Part shown: piece by piece, positions 8,053 through 18,324 of the stretch
How the letters are laid out: each line of letters begins with the position of its first letter
Numbering within the stretch: the stretch's first letter is position 1
From: Bradyrhizobiaceae bacterium
GTDB lineage: Bacteria; Pseudomonadota; Alphaproteobacteria; Rhizobiales; Aestuariivirgaceae
Direction: 5' to 3'
Assembly (NCBI GenBank): GCA_947475225.1
Contig: CANJMQ010000007.1
Coordinates: 1-64,000, forward strand
DNA: 64,000 bases
The notes under the pieces: generated by a model
What the model saw: the letters and a program-made list of their open reading frames with translations, nothing else
The model's database searches: none
Told to the model about the DNA's origin: nothing
Program-made: the position numbers and the translations under genes

Positions 8053-8622
8053 TCAGTCGTCCGCGCCCTGCTGCATCAGGCCGTGGCGGTTGGCGTTGCG
8101 AAAGGCTTCCGGGGTCTGGAAGCGGCCCTGCCAGATGCCGCGCTTCGCGGCGCGGGCCTCTTCCTGTGCGGCGGCGTGGTCCTGCCCGTGGCGCGTATAG
8201 GCGATGGCCCAGCCGGCGCGCACCATGGCCTCGTTGAGGTTCACGCTGCCGGCACGGCATTCGGAGACGGAGCGGCCATAGCGGTCGGTGTCGAGAACCT
8301 GGCAGGTGACGGTGGCATTGCCGATCAGGCGGCGCAGTTCGTCGCGCGCCGCGCGCCCGCAATTATACTCGCTGTCATCCGCCTTCCAGCAGGTCTGGAA
8401 CAGTTCCGGCGCGTCGATGGCATGGAGGCGATAGTCCTTGCCGTCCTTGCGCAGCGAGTCGCCATCGACGGCGACGAAGGATCCCGTCTCGTCCGGCAGC
8501 CAACCCGCCTGGCGTGCAAAGAATGTGATGGCGGCGAGCAGCAGCAGCATCACCGCACCCTCGGCAAGGCTGCGCCACCACGGGCGCGGGGCGCGGCGCA
8601 AGGTGGGTCGCCAGCGCCTCAC
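8053..8622 (-). CDS. Membrane-anchored thermonuclease-family (SNase) protein
   Basis: The 189-residue protein has one N-terminal membrane helix (EGAVMLLLLAAITFFARQ, about residues 21-38) and an SNase-like OB fold facing the periplasm. Active-site positions fit staphylococcal nuclease: Arg65 (YRLHAIDAPE), Asp70, Glu73 and Arg117 (DRYGRSV). NEAMVRAGWA follows as in the family. Four cysteines in the mature part may form disulfides. It would cleave DNA or RNA in the envelope. The start is a GTG whose first bases overlap the moaE stop (GTGA), so the two are co-translated. Confidence 0.88.
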   Translation of the reverse strand: MRRWRPTLRRAPRPWWRSLAEGAVMLLLLAAITFFARQAGWLPDETGSFVAVDGDSLRKDGKDYRLHAIDAPELFQTCWKADDSEYNCGRAARDELRRLIGNATVTCQVLDTDRYGRSVSECRAGSVNLNEAMVRAGWAIAYTRHGQDHAAAQEEARAAKRGIWQGRFQTPEAFRNANRHGLMQQGADD

Positions 8623-9068
8623 TTCGTCCAGCGCTTGGCCGCGTCGTCGTCGCTGTCCTTGGCGGCGACCCAGCTGGCGCCCGCATCGTTCTCCTCGAGC
8701 TTCCAGAAGGGGGCCTTGGTCTTCAGCCAGTCGATGAGGAAGTGGCAGGCCTCGAAGGCGGCCTCGCGATGCGCCGAGGCGGCGATGACCAGCACGATGT
8801 CCTCGCCCGGTTCAAGGCGGCCATGGCGGTGGATGACGAGGCTTGCATCCAGCGGCCAGCGGCGGTGGGCCTCCGCCTCGATCTCCTCGAGCGCCCTTTC
8901 GGTCATGCCGGGATAGTGTTCCAGCGTCATGGCCTTGACGTCTGTCCCGTCCGAGAGGTCACGCACCGTGCCGAGGAACATGACGGTGCCGCCGATGCCG
9001 GGGTGGCCCTGCTTCAGCTGGCTGAGTTCGTGGCCCGGGTCGAAGGGCTGTTGCTGGACGCGGATCAT
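8619..9068 (-). CDS. moaE: Molybdopterin synthase catalytic subunit
   Basis: MoaE converts precursor Z (cPMP) to molybdopterin using the thiocarboxylate of MoaD. The 149-residue protein shows GGTVMFLGTVRD (Arg36), LEHYPGMTER, VIHRHGRLEPGE and the active-site segment with Lys116 and Lys123 (LKTKAPFWKLE). These have the same spacing as Lys119/Lys126 of E. coli MoaE. The ATG at 9068 has GAAGG upstream, and a longer frame to 9125 runs into the asmA gene. No moaD is next to it, although the two are usually adjacent. Confidence 0.95.
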   Translation of the reverse strand: MIRVQQQPFDPGHELSQLKQGHPGIGGTVMFLGTVRDLSDGTDVKAMTLEHYPGMTERALEEIEAEAHRRWPLDASLVIHRHGRLEPGEDIVLVIAASAHREAAFEACHFLIDWLKTKAPFWKLEENDAGASWVAAKDSDDDAAKRWTK

Positions 9069-9099
9069 CTTGCCTTCATGCCCCGGCTGGCGCCGGGGT

Positions 9100-10863
9100 T
9101 CAATTGCCTTGCAGCGGCGCCCCATCCTGGAGGCGGGAGAAGCCCCCTTCGGGATTGTTGAGGATGTCCGGAACGTCGGGATAGATCTTGGGATGTGCCC
9201 ACAGGCCCTTGGCGATCACCGGCACGGACAGCAGGGGCTGGCCGTTGGCGGAGACGCTGGCCGAAATGGCGAGGCCCTGTCGCAGCACGTCGAGAATGCC
9301 CTCGACCGAAACACTGAGACCGGGGCTCTGCATCGTCAGCTCACGGAAGGTGACGATGCCGTCCGCGATGGCGGCGTCGCCATTGAGGTTGTCGAAGGCC
9401 GTGCCGGCAGCTGGCGCCGGCCAGCCATCGAGGATCTTCTGCCTGGCGGCCAGCACCAGGCCCGCAAGGTCGAGGCCGGAGATGTTGCCCGCCGCGAGGC
9501 CGACGCTTGCCGTGCCCTTGAGCGTGCCCGCCAGTTCCTCCTGGGTGGTGCCCGATGCCGTGAGGTCGGCGGCGAAGTCGCCCTTTCCGGTGATCCCGCG
9601 CGCGCCGGTCAGGGCGCCCAGCAACGGCTGCGCCTCGGCATCCTGCGCAGCGATGGAGACGGCCACGCTGGGCGGCACGGCGCCGGCATCGGCCTTGGCG
9701 GTAAAGCTCACCTCGCCGTCATTCGCCAGTTGCGAGGCAATGGCGACGTCGAGCTTGCCGCCGCTCAGCGTGGCGCCGACATTCGAGGCTCCGGCGGTCA
9801 CATCGGCATAGGCAAGGCTGCGCGCCACGATGCTCACCTCGGCATCAAAGCTCTTGAGCAGGGAGAAGGGCAGGGCTGTGCGTCCCCAGTCGCCATTCTT
9901 TGCGCCGGAGACCGGCACGAAGCCATCGAGCCGCAGGCTGTCCGCCGTGAGATTGGCCTGCAGCTTGGGCTGGTCGTTGCGCAGGTCCGCCGCAAGTTCG
10001 CCTACCGCGCGGAAGGCGCCCAGCGCCAGCGTTGCGTTGCGGATTGCATAGGCGCGGCCGGCACTGTCGAGCGCACCATCGACGGTGATGGGGCCGGTGA
10101 CGGTTGTGCCCTGCGGGAGGGGCAGGCCCAGCAGCCGCAGCGCCGGGCCGGGCGTGTCGCTTGCAAGGCTCACCGGGCCTGCAAGGCTCAGCACCTTGGC
10201 GGTGGCAAGGCGGCCGCTGAAGTTCGCCGTGCCCTCGTTGGCCGACAGCGCGAGCTCGATCGGCGAGCCATCGGCATTGATGCGGGCCAGCGACTTCAGG
10301 TCGGCATCGATGCGTATCAGGCGGTCGTTGATCACGGCCGTGCCGGAAAAGGCCGCGCCGCCGTCCGGGCGAAGGTCCAGCACGCCATCGACATGGTCGA
10401 GTTCCATGCTCTGGCTGTTGCGGACATCGAAATAGCGGAGATGCGCCTGTTCCAGCGTGAGGCGCATGGCACGTGGCGTGAGACCCGCGAAGTCCCAGTT
10501 CGCCTCGCCACGCTCATTGATGAGCAGTGCGATCTCGGGCGCCGTCAGGGTCATGGTGGAGACGTCCGGCGCGCCGCCGAAGAGCTGGCCCAGCGTCACC
10601 GGGATCACCACGGAGCTGGCGATGGCGAGGCTGTCGTCATCGGCTGCTGGCCCGGAAAGGGCGGCATCGTCGAGGCGCACCGACAGGGGCGAGAAATCGA
10701 GGTGCGTGCCCCCCCGCACGCTCACGCTGCGGCCCAGCTGCTGCTGGGCGAGGTTGTTGAGAGAGCTCGCCACCCAGCGCGGCGCGATGAAGACGAAGGC
10801 GATGGCCGCCGCCACCCCCAGGGCAATCGCCGCGCCCCCTGCAACCAGCCGTCGATCGTACAT
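9100..10863 (-). CDS. AsmA-family protein
   Basis: The 587-residue protein has a single N-terminal membrane helix ([20 protein letters not shown]). A long periplasmic part rich in beta strands follows. The AsmA signs are [21 protein letters not shown] near the start and the C-terminal AsmA_2-like region ([19 protein letters not shown] ... [14 protein letters not shown]). The family bridges inner and outer membranes and is linked to lipid transport and outer-membrane assembly. Start ATG at 10863 has AGGAG at good spacing. It ends 31 bases before moaE on the same strand. Confidence 0.88.
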   Translation of the reverse strand: MYDRRLVAGGAAIALGVAAAIAFVFIAPRWVASSLNNLAQQQLGRSVSVRGGTHLDFSPLSVRLDDAALSGPAADDDSLAIASSVVIPVTLGQLFGGAPDVSTMTLTAPEIALLINERGEANWDFAGLTPRAMRLTLEQAHLRYFDVRNSQSMELDHVDGVLDLRPDGGAAFSGTAVINDRLIRIDADLKSLARINADGSPIELALSANEGTANFSGRLATAKVLSLAGPVSLASDTPGPALRLLGLPLPQGTTVTGPITVDGALDSAGRAYAIRNATLALGAFRAVGELAADLRNDQPKLQANLTADSLRLDGFVPVSGAKNGDWGRTALPFSLLKSFDAEVSIVARSLAYADVTAGASNVGATLSGGKLDVAIASQLANDGEVSFTAKADAGAVPPSVAVSIAAQDAEAQPLLGALTGARGITGKGDFAADLTASGTTQEELAGTLKGTASVGLAAGNISGLDLAGLVLAARQKILDGWPAPAAGTAFDNLNGDAAIADGIVTFRELTMQSPGLSVSVEGILDVLRQGLAISASVSANGQPLLSVPVIAKGLWAHPKIYPDVPDILNNPEGGFSRLQDGAPLQGN

Positions 10864-10961
10864 CGGAAACTCCTGAAATCGCGCTGCTTTTGGGCAGCAC
10901 TTGCGGCCCTTCTGTGACATGTCTAGACCGCAGGCCGAACCGCCACTCCGGAGTGCCTTAC

Positions 10962-12891
<1,930 letters not shown>

Positions 12892-12902
<11 letters not shown>

Positions 12903-14562
12903 TGTGCGGCTCGTGCAGCGTGCGCGACAGCAGGATCACCGGCAGCAGACCCACCGCGACGATGGTGAGGGCGGGCAGTGCGCTCTCCTCCAGCTGGTCG
13001 AGCGAGGCCAGCATGAAGACCGAGGTGGCGAGCGTCTCGAAGTCGAAGGGCCTGAGGATCAGCGTCGCCGGAAGCTCCTTCATGCAGTCGACGAAGACGA
13101 GGAGTGCGGCGGAGGCCAGTGCAGGCCGCAGCAGCGGCAGGTGCACCTCCATGAAGGCGGCGATGGGCCCGCGGCCCAGCATGCGCGCCGCCGCGGCAAC
13201 GTTGGGTGTCACCTTCTGCAGCCCCGCCTCGATGGCGCCAAAGGAGACGGCGAGGAAGCGCACGACATAGGCGAAGACGAGCGCCGTGATGGTGCCTGAC
13301 AGCAGCAGGCCAGATGAGATGCCGATGTGCTCGCGCAGGAAGCCGTCGAGTGCATTGTCGAAGCCTGCGAGCGGGATCAGCACACCGATGCCCAGCACCG
13401 TGCCGGGAATGGCATAGCCCGTTGCAGCAAGCCGGATCACCCGCCTGATCAGCCCGTTGTGCAGGGCGCGGTTGGCATAGCCCAGCACGAGGCCGAGCAG
13501 CACTGCCACGACGGCGGCGACCAGGGCCAGCAGAAGCGAGTGGTAGACGGCGCTGAGATAGGCTGCCGAGAGCGCATCCGAGAGCCGCGACGCGGCGAAC
13601 TTCATCAGCACAAGGGCTGGCACCACGAAGCCGATGAGAATGGGCAGGCCGCAGGCGATCACCGCCATCGCGCGCTGCCAGCCATTGAGCCGGATGCGGT
13701 CGGGCTGGCGCGGGCGCTGGGCGGGCAGCACGAAGGACTGCCGGCGCCGTGCCTGCCGCTCGATCCACAACAGCACGAAGATGAACAGCAGCATGACCGC
13801 GGAGATTTGCGCCGCACCCCCGAGGTTCCCCTGTGAGAGCCACGTGGTGTAGACGCCGAGCGTGAGCGTCCTCACGCCGAAGAAGCCAGCCGCGCCGATG
13901 TCGTTGAGGCATTCCATGAGGGCGAGCGACACGCCCACCGCGATGCCGGGCCGCGCCAGCGGCAGCGCCACGGCGCGGAAGGCGCCCCACGGCGTGCGGC
14001 CGAGGGCGCGCGCCACTTCGAGCTGGCTTGCCGGCTGGCGGATGAAGCTCGCCCGCGCGGTGAGGAAGACATAAGGATAGAGCACCATCGAGAGCACGCA
14101 GATGGCGCCGCCCAATGAGCGGATCTCGGGGAACCAGTAGTCCGCCTTGGTCTTCCAGCCCATCACCTCGCGCAAACCCGTCTGCACCGGGCCGGCGTAG
14201 CTGAGGAGGTCGACATAGGCATAGGCGACGATGTAGCCCGGCATGGCCATGGGCAGCAGCGAGGCCCACACGAACAGCGGCCGCAGGGGAAAGCGGCACA
14301 TGGTGACGAGCCACGCCGTGCCGGTGCCCACCACGAAGGTGATGAGGCCCACGCCAACCATCAGCGCGATGGTGCGCATCACATAGCCCGGCAGCACGGT
14401 GGAGAGGAGATGCGGCCAGACATTCTCGGTGGGCGCCAGCGCCAGCACGATGATGGTGACGACCGGCAGCACCAGCGCCAGGCCGATGACGAGGGCGGCC
14501 GCCGCGAGCAGCCTTTCGCTCACCGGGCGGGGCGGGCCCTTGGGCATCGCGGCAGCCGTCAT
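12892..14562 (-). CDS. Fused Fe(III)-type ABC transporter permease
   Basis: The 556-residue inner-membrane protein contains two tandem permease domains with about 12 helices. Each has an EAA-type loop ([26 protein letters not shown] in the first half, [25 protein letters not shown] in the second). This fused layout is typical of FbpB/SfuB ferric-iron permeases, though related permeases carry other substrates. No binding protein or ATPase gene is adjacent, so it must pair with subunits encoded elsewhere. The ATG at 14562 lies 7 bases after the sensor kinase stop, suggesting one transcript. Its 3' end overlaps aacS by 11 bases. Confidence 0.88.
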
Positions 14563-14569
14563 GCCGGAG

Positions 14570-17101
14570 CTATTCCGCCAGGACGCGGGTGGTGGGGAAT
14601 GCGACTTCGGCCAGCGTGCCCTTGCGCGGTTCGCTGGTGAGCAGGAGGCGGGCGCGGTTGGCCTCCACCAGCGCCTTGGTGAGCGGCAGTCCGAGGCCCG
14701 TGCCCTGCACATCGCGGCCCTCGGTGATGACCCGGCCGAAGGGCTCCAGCGCGCCCCTGAGCTGGTCCTCGTCCATGCCGATGCCGGTGTCCTTGACGCG
14801 CAGCTTCAGCTCACCGTTGGGCATCAGCTGCGCGGAGACCACCACCTGGCCGCCCGCATCGGTGAACTTGATGGCGTTGGACACGAGGTTCAGCAGCGCC
14901 TGCCGCATGGAGCGGAGATCCGCCACCACGTTCGGCAGATCGGCGGGCATCGATTTCCTGAGCACCACCCGCGCCGCGGTGGCCTGCTCCTGCGTGAGCT
15001 TCAGCACGTAATCCGCAACATCGCTGAGCGACACGGCGGTGAAGTTGAGTTCGAGCTTCCCGGCCTCGACCTTGGAGAGATCGAGGAGATCGTTGATCAG
15101 TGACAGCAGATGCGCGCCGCTGGCGTGGATGTCCTGCACGTAGCCGCGGTATTTCTCGTTGTCGATCTCGCCGAAGCGGCCGAGCCGCATCACTTCCGAG
15201 AAGCCCATGATGGCGTTGAGCGGAGTGCGCAGTTCGTGGCTGACGCTGGCAAGGAATTCCGACTTCTGGCGGCTCGTCGCCTCCGCCCTGTCCTTTGCCT
15301 CGCGCAGCTCGGCTTCGGTCTTCTTCCACTGCGTGATGTCGCGCACCACGGCGCAGAAGGCAGCCTGCGAGCGCGTGGCCTGCAGGCGGCCGATGGTGAG
15401 GAAGAGCGGAACCGTGCCGCCCTGGCTCACCAGTGCGGTGACTTCACGTCCATCATTGAACACGGAGGCGAGGCCGGGGCCCTGCAGGGCCGCCAGATAG
15501 TCACGCACCACCTTGCGGCTCTCGGGTGCCAGCAGGTCGAACAGCGGCTTTCCGGCCACCTCGGCGATGCGGTAGCCGAAAATCGCCTCGGCCCCGGCGC
15601 TGAAGGTGTGGATCTTCGCGTCCGGGTCCAGCGTGATGATGCCGTCGGCGGCCGTGTCGAGAATGGCGCGCAGCTCCTGGTCGGCGTCGGCGCCGGTGTT
15701 GCGCAGGGGCAGCTGGATGACCTCGGCGGTGGCGCGTGGGGCTTCCGGCTGCAGCACAATGGTGTCCGGGGCGGCGGGCACTGCTTCCGCCGTGGCCATG
15801 GCGGGTGTGGGCGGCGGGGCAAGGCGGATGTCCGGGCGTTCGGGCTTGTGCGCCGCGGCGGGAAGCAGCAGGAACTGGCGAGCCGGGCCGCCCAGCCACG
15901 GGATCACCACCATCTGCACGCTGGCCTCGATCGCGCTGCCACTGTCGGTGATGATTTCGGTACGCGGCAGGGCCTGGCCGAGCTGGCCGAAACGGGTGGA
16001 CAGAGCCTGATCGTTGATCACGTCCTCGCCGGTCTCGTAGCCGAACAGCCGCGCGGCGGCGGGGTTGGCGAAGAGCAGGTGGCCGTCCTTGGCCACCAGC
16101 ACCGCTTCGGACCGGTTCTCCAGCGGCAGGCGCACCTGGTCGGGGATGCGCTGCAGCTTGCGGCGCGTGGGTGCGGTGGGTGAAGCGTCGGGCGTTGCGG
16201 CGTCGGCGGCGCGCGGCGGTGGCTGCTTCACCTGCCGGATGCCCTCCTCCACCGCCTTGGCGATCTTTTCGAATGCGGCGGCATCAGATTCGGAGAGTGG
16301 CGCAGACGCCTTGGCCGCCGGTGCGGCCTCAGCGGGTGCGGGCGGGGCAGCTGGCGCGGGTGTGCGTGCCGGAACGGCGTCGGCGCCCGAAAGCTTCAGT
16401 TCCAGCGCGCGGCGCTCCGTTACGTCGTCGAGGAGCAGCATGGCGAAGGCCGCGTCCTCGGCCTCGCGGTTCAGCCGGCGCGCCGTGAGGCGGATGTCGC
16501 GGATGCCAATGCGCACGGAAACGGCGCGGTGCTGCACCACGGTGCCGGCCGCGCCGACGCGCACCAGCAGCGCATCGGCGGAGGCCTGGTCACCCATCAT
16601 TTCGGCAAGGCTGCCGCGCTGGTTGGCGCCAAGCAGCAGTTGGGCGGCCGCGTTGAGGTGGCGGAAGCCACCATCGCGGCCTACCAGCACGGCGGCGGAG
16701 GGAAGCAGGTCGAAGGCGGCCGCCATGTCGGCATCTGCCCGCCCGGCATCCTGTTCGCCGGAGGACCGGGCAACGGCCAGCACGCCGGGGCGGCCATCGG
16801 CCAGTGCGTGAACCATGCAGCGGCAGGGGATGGGGCCTTCCGCAGCGGCAGACGGGAAGCTCAGCTCCACCGTTTCCACCTGGCCCCGATGCAGGCTGCG
16901 GGAGAGGTTCATCATCGCCTCAACGCCCGGTTCCTGCTCGCCGAAGGGGCGGTCGATCAGGTCGAACAGCGAGGCACCGCCAAAGAAGGCGATGCCGGCC
17001 GGGTTGGCCCAGACGATGCGCGCCCGCCCGGCGTCCCACAGCCAGGCGGCTTCCGGCACGTCCCTCAGGTCTTCCAGCGTCGGTGTGGCGACGTCGGCCA
17101 A
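14570..17101 (-). CDS. PAS sensor histidine kinase of the DivJ/PleC/PdhS type
   Basis: The 843-residue kinase has no membrane helix and is probably cytoplasmic or polar. PAS-like regions lie at about 10-110, 125-240 and 325-415, separated by Ala/Pro-rich linkers (240-315, 415-465). A clear PAS domain follows at 478-590. Next come the H-box SHELRTPLNAIMGFSEVM (His622), the N-box with Asn742 (LVSNAIKF) and G-boxes DTGIGM and GTGLGLPL. This H-box resembles the kinases acting on DivK/PleD in alphaproteobacteria, so a cell-cycle role is likely but inferred. The start appears to be a TTG at 17101 with AGGGG eight bases upstream. An in-frame stop lies close before it. Confidence 0.9.
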   Translation of the reverse strand: MADVATPTLEDLRDVPEAAWLWDAGRARIVWANPAGIAFFGGASLFDLIDRPFGEQEPGVEAMMNLSRSLHRGQVETVELSFPSAAAEGPIPCRCMVHALADGRPGVLAVARSSGEQDAGRADADMAAAFDLLPSAAVLVGRDGGFRHLNAAAQLLLGANQRGSLAEMMGDQASADALLVRVGAAGTVVQHRAVSVRIGIRDIRLTARRLNREAEDAAFAMLLLDDVTERRALELKLSGADAVPARTPAPAAPPAPAEAAPAAKASAPLSESDAAAFEKIAKAVEEGIRQVKQPPPRAADAATPDASPTAPTRRKLQRIPDQVRLPLENRSEAVLVAKDGHLLFANPAAARLFGYETGEDVINDQALSTRFGQLGQALPRTEIITDSGSAIEASVQMVVIPWLGGPARQFLLLPAAAHKPERPDIRLAPPPTPAMATAEAVPAAPDTIVLQPEAPRATAEVIQLPLRNTGADADQELRAILDTAADGIITLDPDAKIHTFSAGAEAIFGYRIAEVAGKPLFDLLAPESRKVVRDYLAALQGPGLASVFNDGREVTALVSQGGTVPLFLTIGRLQATRSQAAFCAVVRDITQWKKTEAELREAKDRAEATSRQKSEFLASVSHELRTPLNAIMGFSEVMRLGRFGEIDNEKYRGYVQDIHASGAHLLSLINDLLDLSKVEAGKLELNFTAVSLSDVADYVLKLTQEQATAARVVLRKSMPADLPNVVADLRSMRQALLNLVSNAIKFTDAGGQVVVSAQLMPNGELKLRVKDTGIGMDEDQLRGALEPFGRVITEGRDVQGTGLGLPLTKALVEANRARLLLTSEPRKGTLAEVAFPTTRVLAE

Positions 17102-17152
17102 TGGTTTACCCCTACAAGCAGCCCAAACTCAGCTCATTCTGTTTACGATGCC

Positions 17153-17192
17153 TTAACCGAAAAAATAAAGAAATTCGGCAACATCCGGTTAA
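17153..17192. promoter_or_regulatory. Inverted TTAACCG arms upstream of the sensor kinase
   Basis: TTAACCG (17153-17159) and CGGTTAA (17186-17192) face each other, centre to centre 33 bases, in an AT-rich part of the kinase-phasin spacer. TTAA-containing half-sites are used by CtrA, but the canonical TTAA-N7-TTAA spacing is not met. This is a candidate operator only. Confidence 0.35.
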
Positions 17193-17228
17193 TTTTCGCA
17201 TCGGCAGCGGGCGGTGAACAGGCCGCAA

Positions 17229-17246
17229 TGCAATATTAATGTTGCA
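17229..17246. promoter_or_regulatory. 18-bp palindrome at the phasin promoter (PhaR-type operator candidate)
   Basis: TGCAATATTAATGTTGCA is an inverted repeat with one mismatched pair. It overlaps the -35 box of the phasin promoter. PhaR/AniA regulators of PHB synthesis are known to bind TGC-rich palindromes before phasin genes, so repression by PhaR is the likely role. Confidence 0.6.
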
Positions 17247-17270
17247 CTGCACCATTTTTGAGCCTATATC
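17242..17270 (+). promoter_or_regulatory. Phasin promoter (sigma-70 type)
   Basis: TTGCAC at 17242-17247, a 17-base spacer and TATATC at 17265-17270 make a good housekeeping promoter. It lies about 50 bases before the phasin ATG at 17321 and overlaps the palindrome at 17229-17246. Confidence 0.65.
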
Positions 17271-17320
17271 TTGGTCATCAGGCAGGCACCGCCAACGCCT
17301 GGCCAACAGGAGAAACACCC

Positions 17321-17779
17321 ATGTCGACCAAGAAGGCCAAGCCCGAAATGAACACCGAAACCATGACCAAGGCCACCGAGCAGGTTGCCGACCAGGTTGC
17401 CAGCTTCGCCCAGAAGACCCTCGACCAGGCGCAGGGCGCCTTCGAGAAGGTCTCGGAAGTGACCCACGGCAACGTGCAGCTGATGGACGCCGCCGCCAAC
17501 GCCTACAAGAACCGCGTGACCGACATCCAGTTGAAGTCGATGGAATTCGTTCAGCTGAACATCAATTCCAGCTTCGCCTTCGCGCGCAAGTTCTTCGCCG
17601 TTCGCGACCCGTCGGACGTCGTGAACCTTCAGCAGAGCTTCCTCAAGGAGCAGGCCGAGACGCTGCAGCGCCAGGCTTCCGAGCTTTCCGAGCTTTCCGT
17701 GGCGCTCGCCAAGGAATCACTGAAGCCGGTGCAGGACTCCATGTCCAAGTCCTTCGCCAGCCTCTCCAAGGTTGCCTGA
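17321..17779 (+). CDS. Phasin family protein
   Basis: The 152-residue protein is helical and lacks a signal peptide. MTKATEQVADQVASFAQKTLDQAQGAFEKV, then NAYKNRVTDIQLKSMEFVQLNINSSFAFA and a C-terminal FLKEQAETLQRQASELSELS region fit the Phasin_2 family. Phasins coat polyhydroxybutyrate granules in the cytoplasm and control their size. The ATG at 17321 has AGGAG at proper spacing. A single-gene unit is suggested by its own promoter and operator (17229-17270) and strong hairpins after the stop. The acetoacetate--CoA ligase at 10962 would act in the same storage cycle. Confidence 0.9.
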   Translation: MSTKKAKPEMNTETMTKATEQVADQVASFAQKTLDQAQGAFEKVSEVTHGNVQLMDAAANAYKNRVTDIQLKSMEFVQLNINSSFAFARKFFAVRDPSDVVNLQQSFLKEQAETLQRQASELSELSVALAKESLKPVQDSMSKSFASLSKVA

Positions 17780-17830
17780 ACCGAAAACCCGATGCCCGGC
17801 CGGCTTTCCCGGCCGGTGCATCAGTCTTCC

Positions 17831-17863
17831 AAGGCCCGCCCGGCTTCGAGGCGGGCCTTTTTG
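17831..17863 (+). terminator. Intrinsic terminator after the phasin gene
   Basis: AAGGCCCGCC and GGCGGGCCTT form a perfect 10-bp stem with a 9-base loop and a T-run. A second GC-rich hairpin (CCGGCCGG twice) lies upstream at about 17797-17816. Confidence 0.88.
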
Positions 17864-17937
17864 TTGGCTTGAAATTGCAAGCAACTGCGGCTAGGAACGC
17901 CCCATGCGAAAGGCTTCTGGCCTTCCCGCCCAGTGAT

Positions 17938-18014
17938 GCCGCCTTAGCTCAGTTGGTTAGAGCACTAGATTGTGGATCTAGGGGTCGCCCGTTCGAACCG
18001 GGCAGGCGGTACCA
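17938..18014 (+). tRNA. tRNA-His (anticodon GTG) lacking G-1, with A73
   Basis: The cloverleaf is complete: acceptor GCCGCCT/AGGCGGT, D arm GCTC/GAGC, anticodon stem CTAGA/TCTAG with loop TTGTGGA (GTG at 17972-17974), T stem GCCCG/CGGGC, and encoded CCA at 18012-18014. The base before G1 is T, position 72 is T and the discriminator is A. The near-universal G-1:C73 identity pair of tRNA-His is therefore absent, as known for a subset of alphaproteobacteria with a diverged HisRS. Confidence 0.95.
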
Positions 18015-18019
18015 TTCTC

Positions 18020-18217
18020 TCAGCGCTTCAACATCGCCTCGGCCTGCTTCAACTCGTCGGTGATCGCATCGATCGTGGACATGATGGAGCGGATGTCGCG
18101 CTCGTCTCCCATTCCTGACATGGCAAGGCGCACCACGCGGGCCTGCGCTTTCACGCGCGCCAGAGTATCATGCAGTTCTTGGAGCGTGGGGTCATTCTCG
18201 GCGGGCGCAGTGTTCAT
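18020..18217 (-). CDS. Small conserved hypothetical protein, helical
   Basis: This 65-residue protein (MNTAPAENDPTLQELHDTLA...) is predicted to be mostly helical with a hydrophilic surface. It resembles a short helical hairpin: LARVKAQARVVRLAMSG, then IRSIMSTIDAITDELKQAEAMLKR. I cannot assign a family. The ATG at 18217 is preferred over a TTG at 18253. No clear ribosome site is seen. It lies between tRNA-His and the end of the glycolate oxidase operon on the same strand as the latter. Confidence 0.55.
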   Translation of the reverse strand: MNTAPAENDPTLQELHDTLARVKAQARVVRLAMSGMGDERDIRSIMSTIDAITDELKQAEAMLKR

Positions 18218-18324
18218 GTTCACGTCGAACTTCCATGCAGCGCAGATTTGCAATTGCGGACTTCAGGATAGAACGGCGCCGTCCGGCTGTGCAAGCAAGG
18301 AAAAGCCTTGCCCGGTTCGTAATT

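Noticed and set aside
8929-10917. 662-codon plus-strand frame over asmA
   Set aside because: Shadow of the AsmA gene, with no recognisable domain and an arginine/glycine-rich composition.
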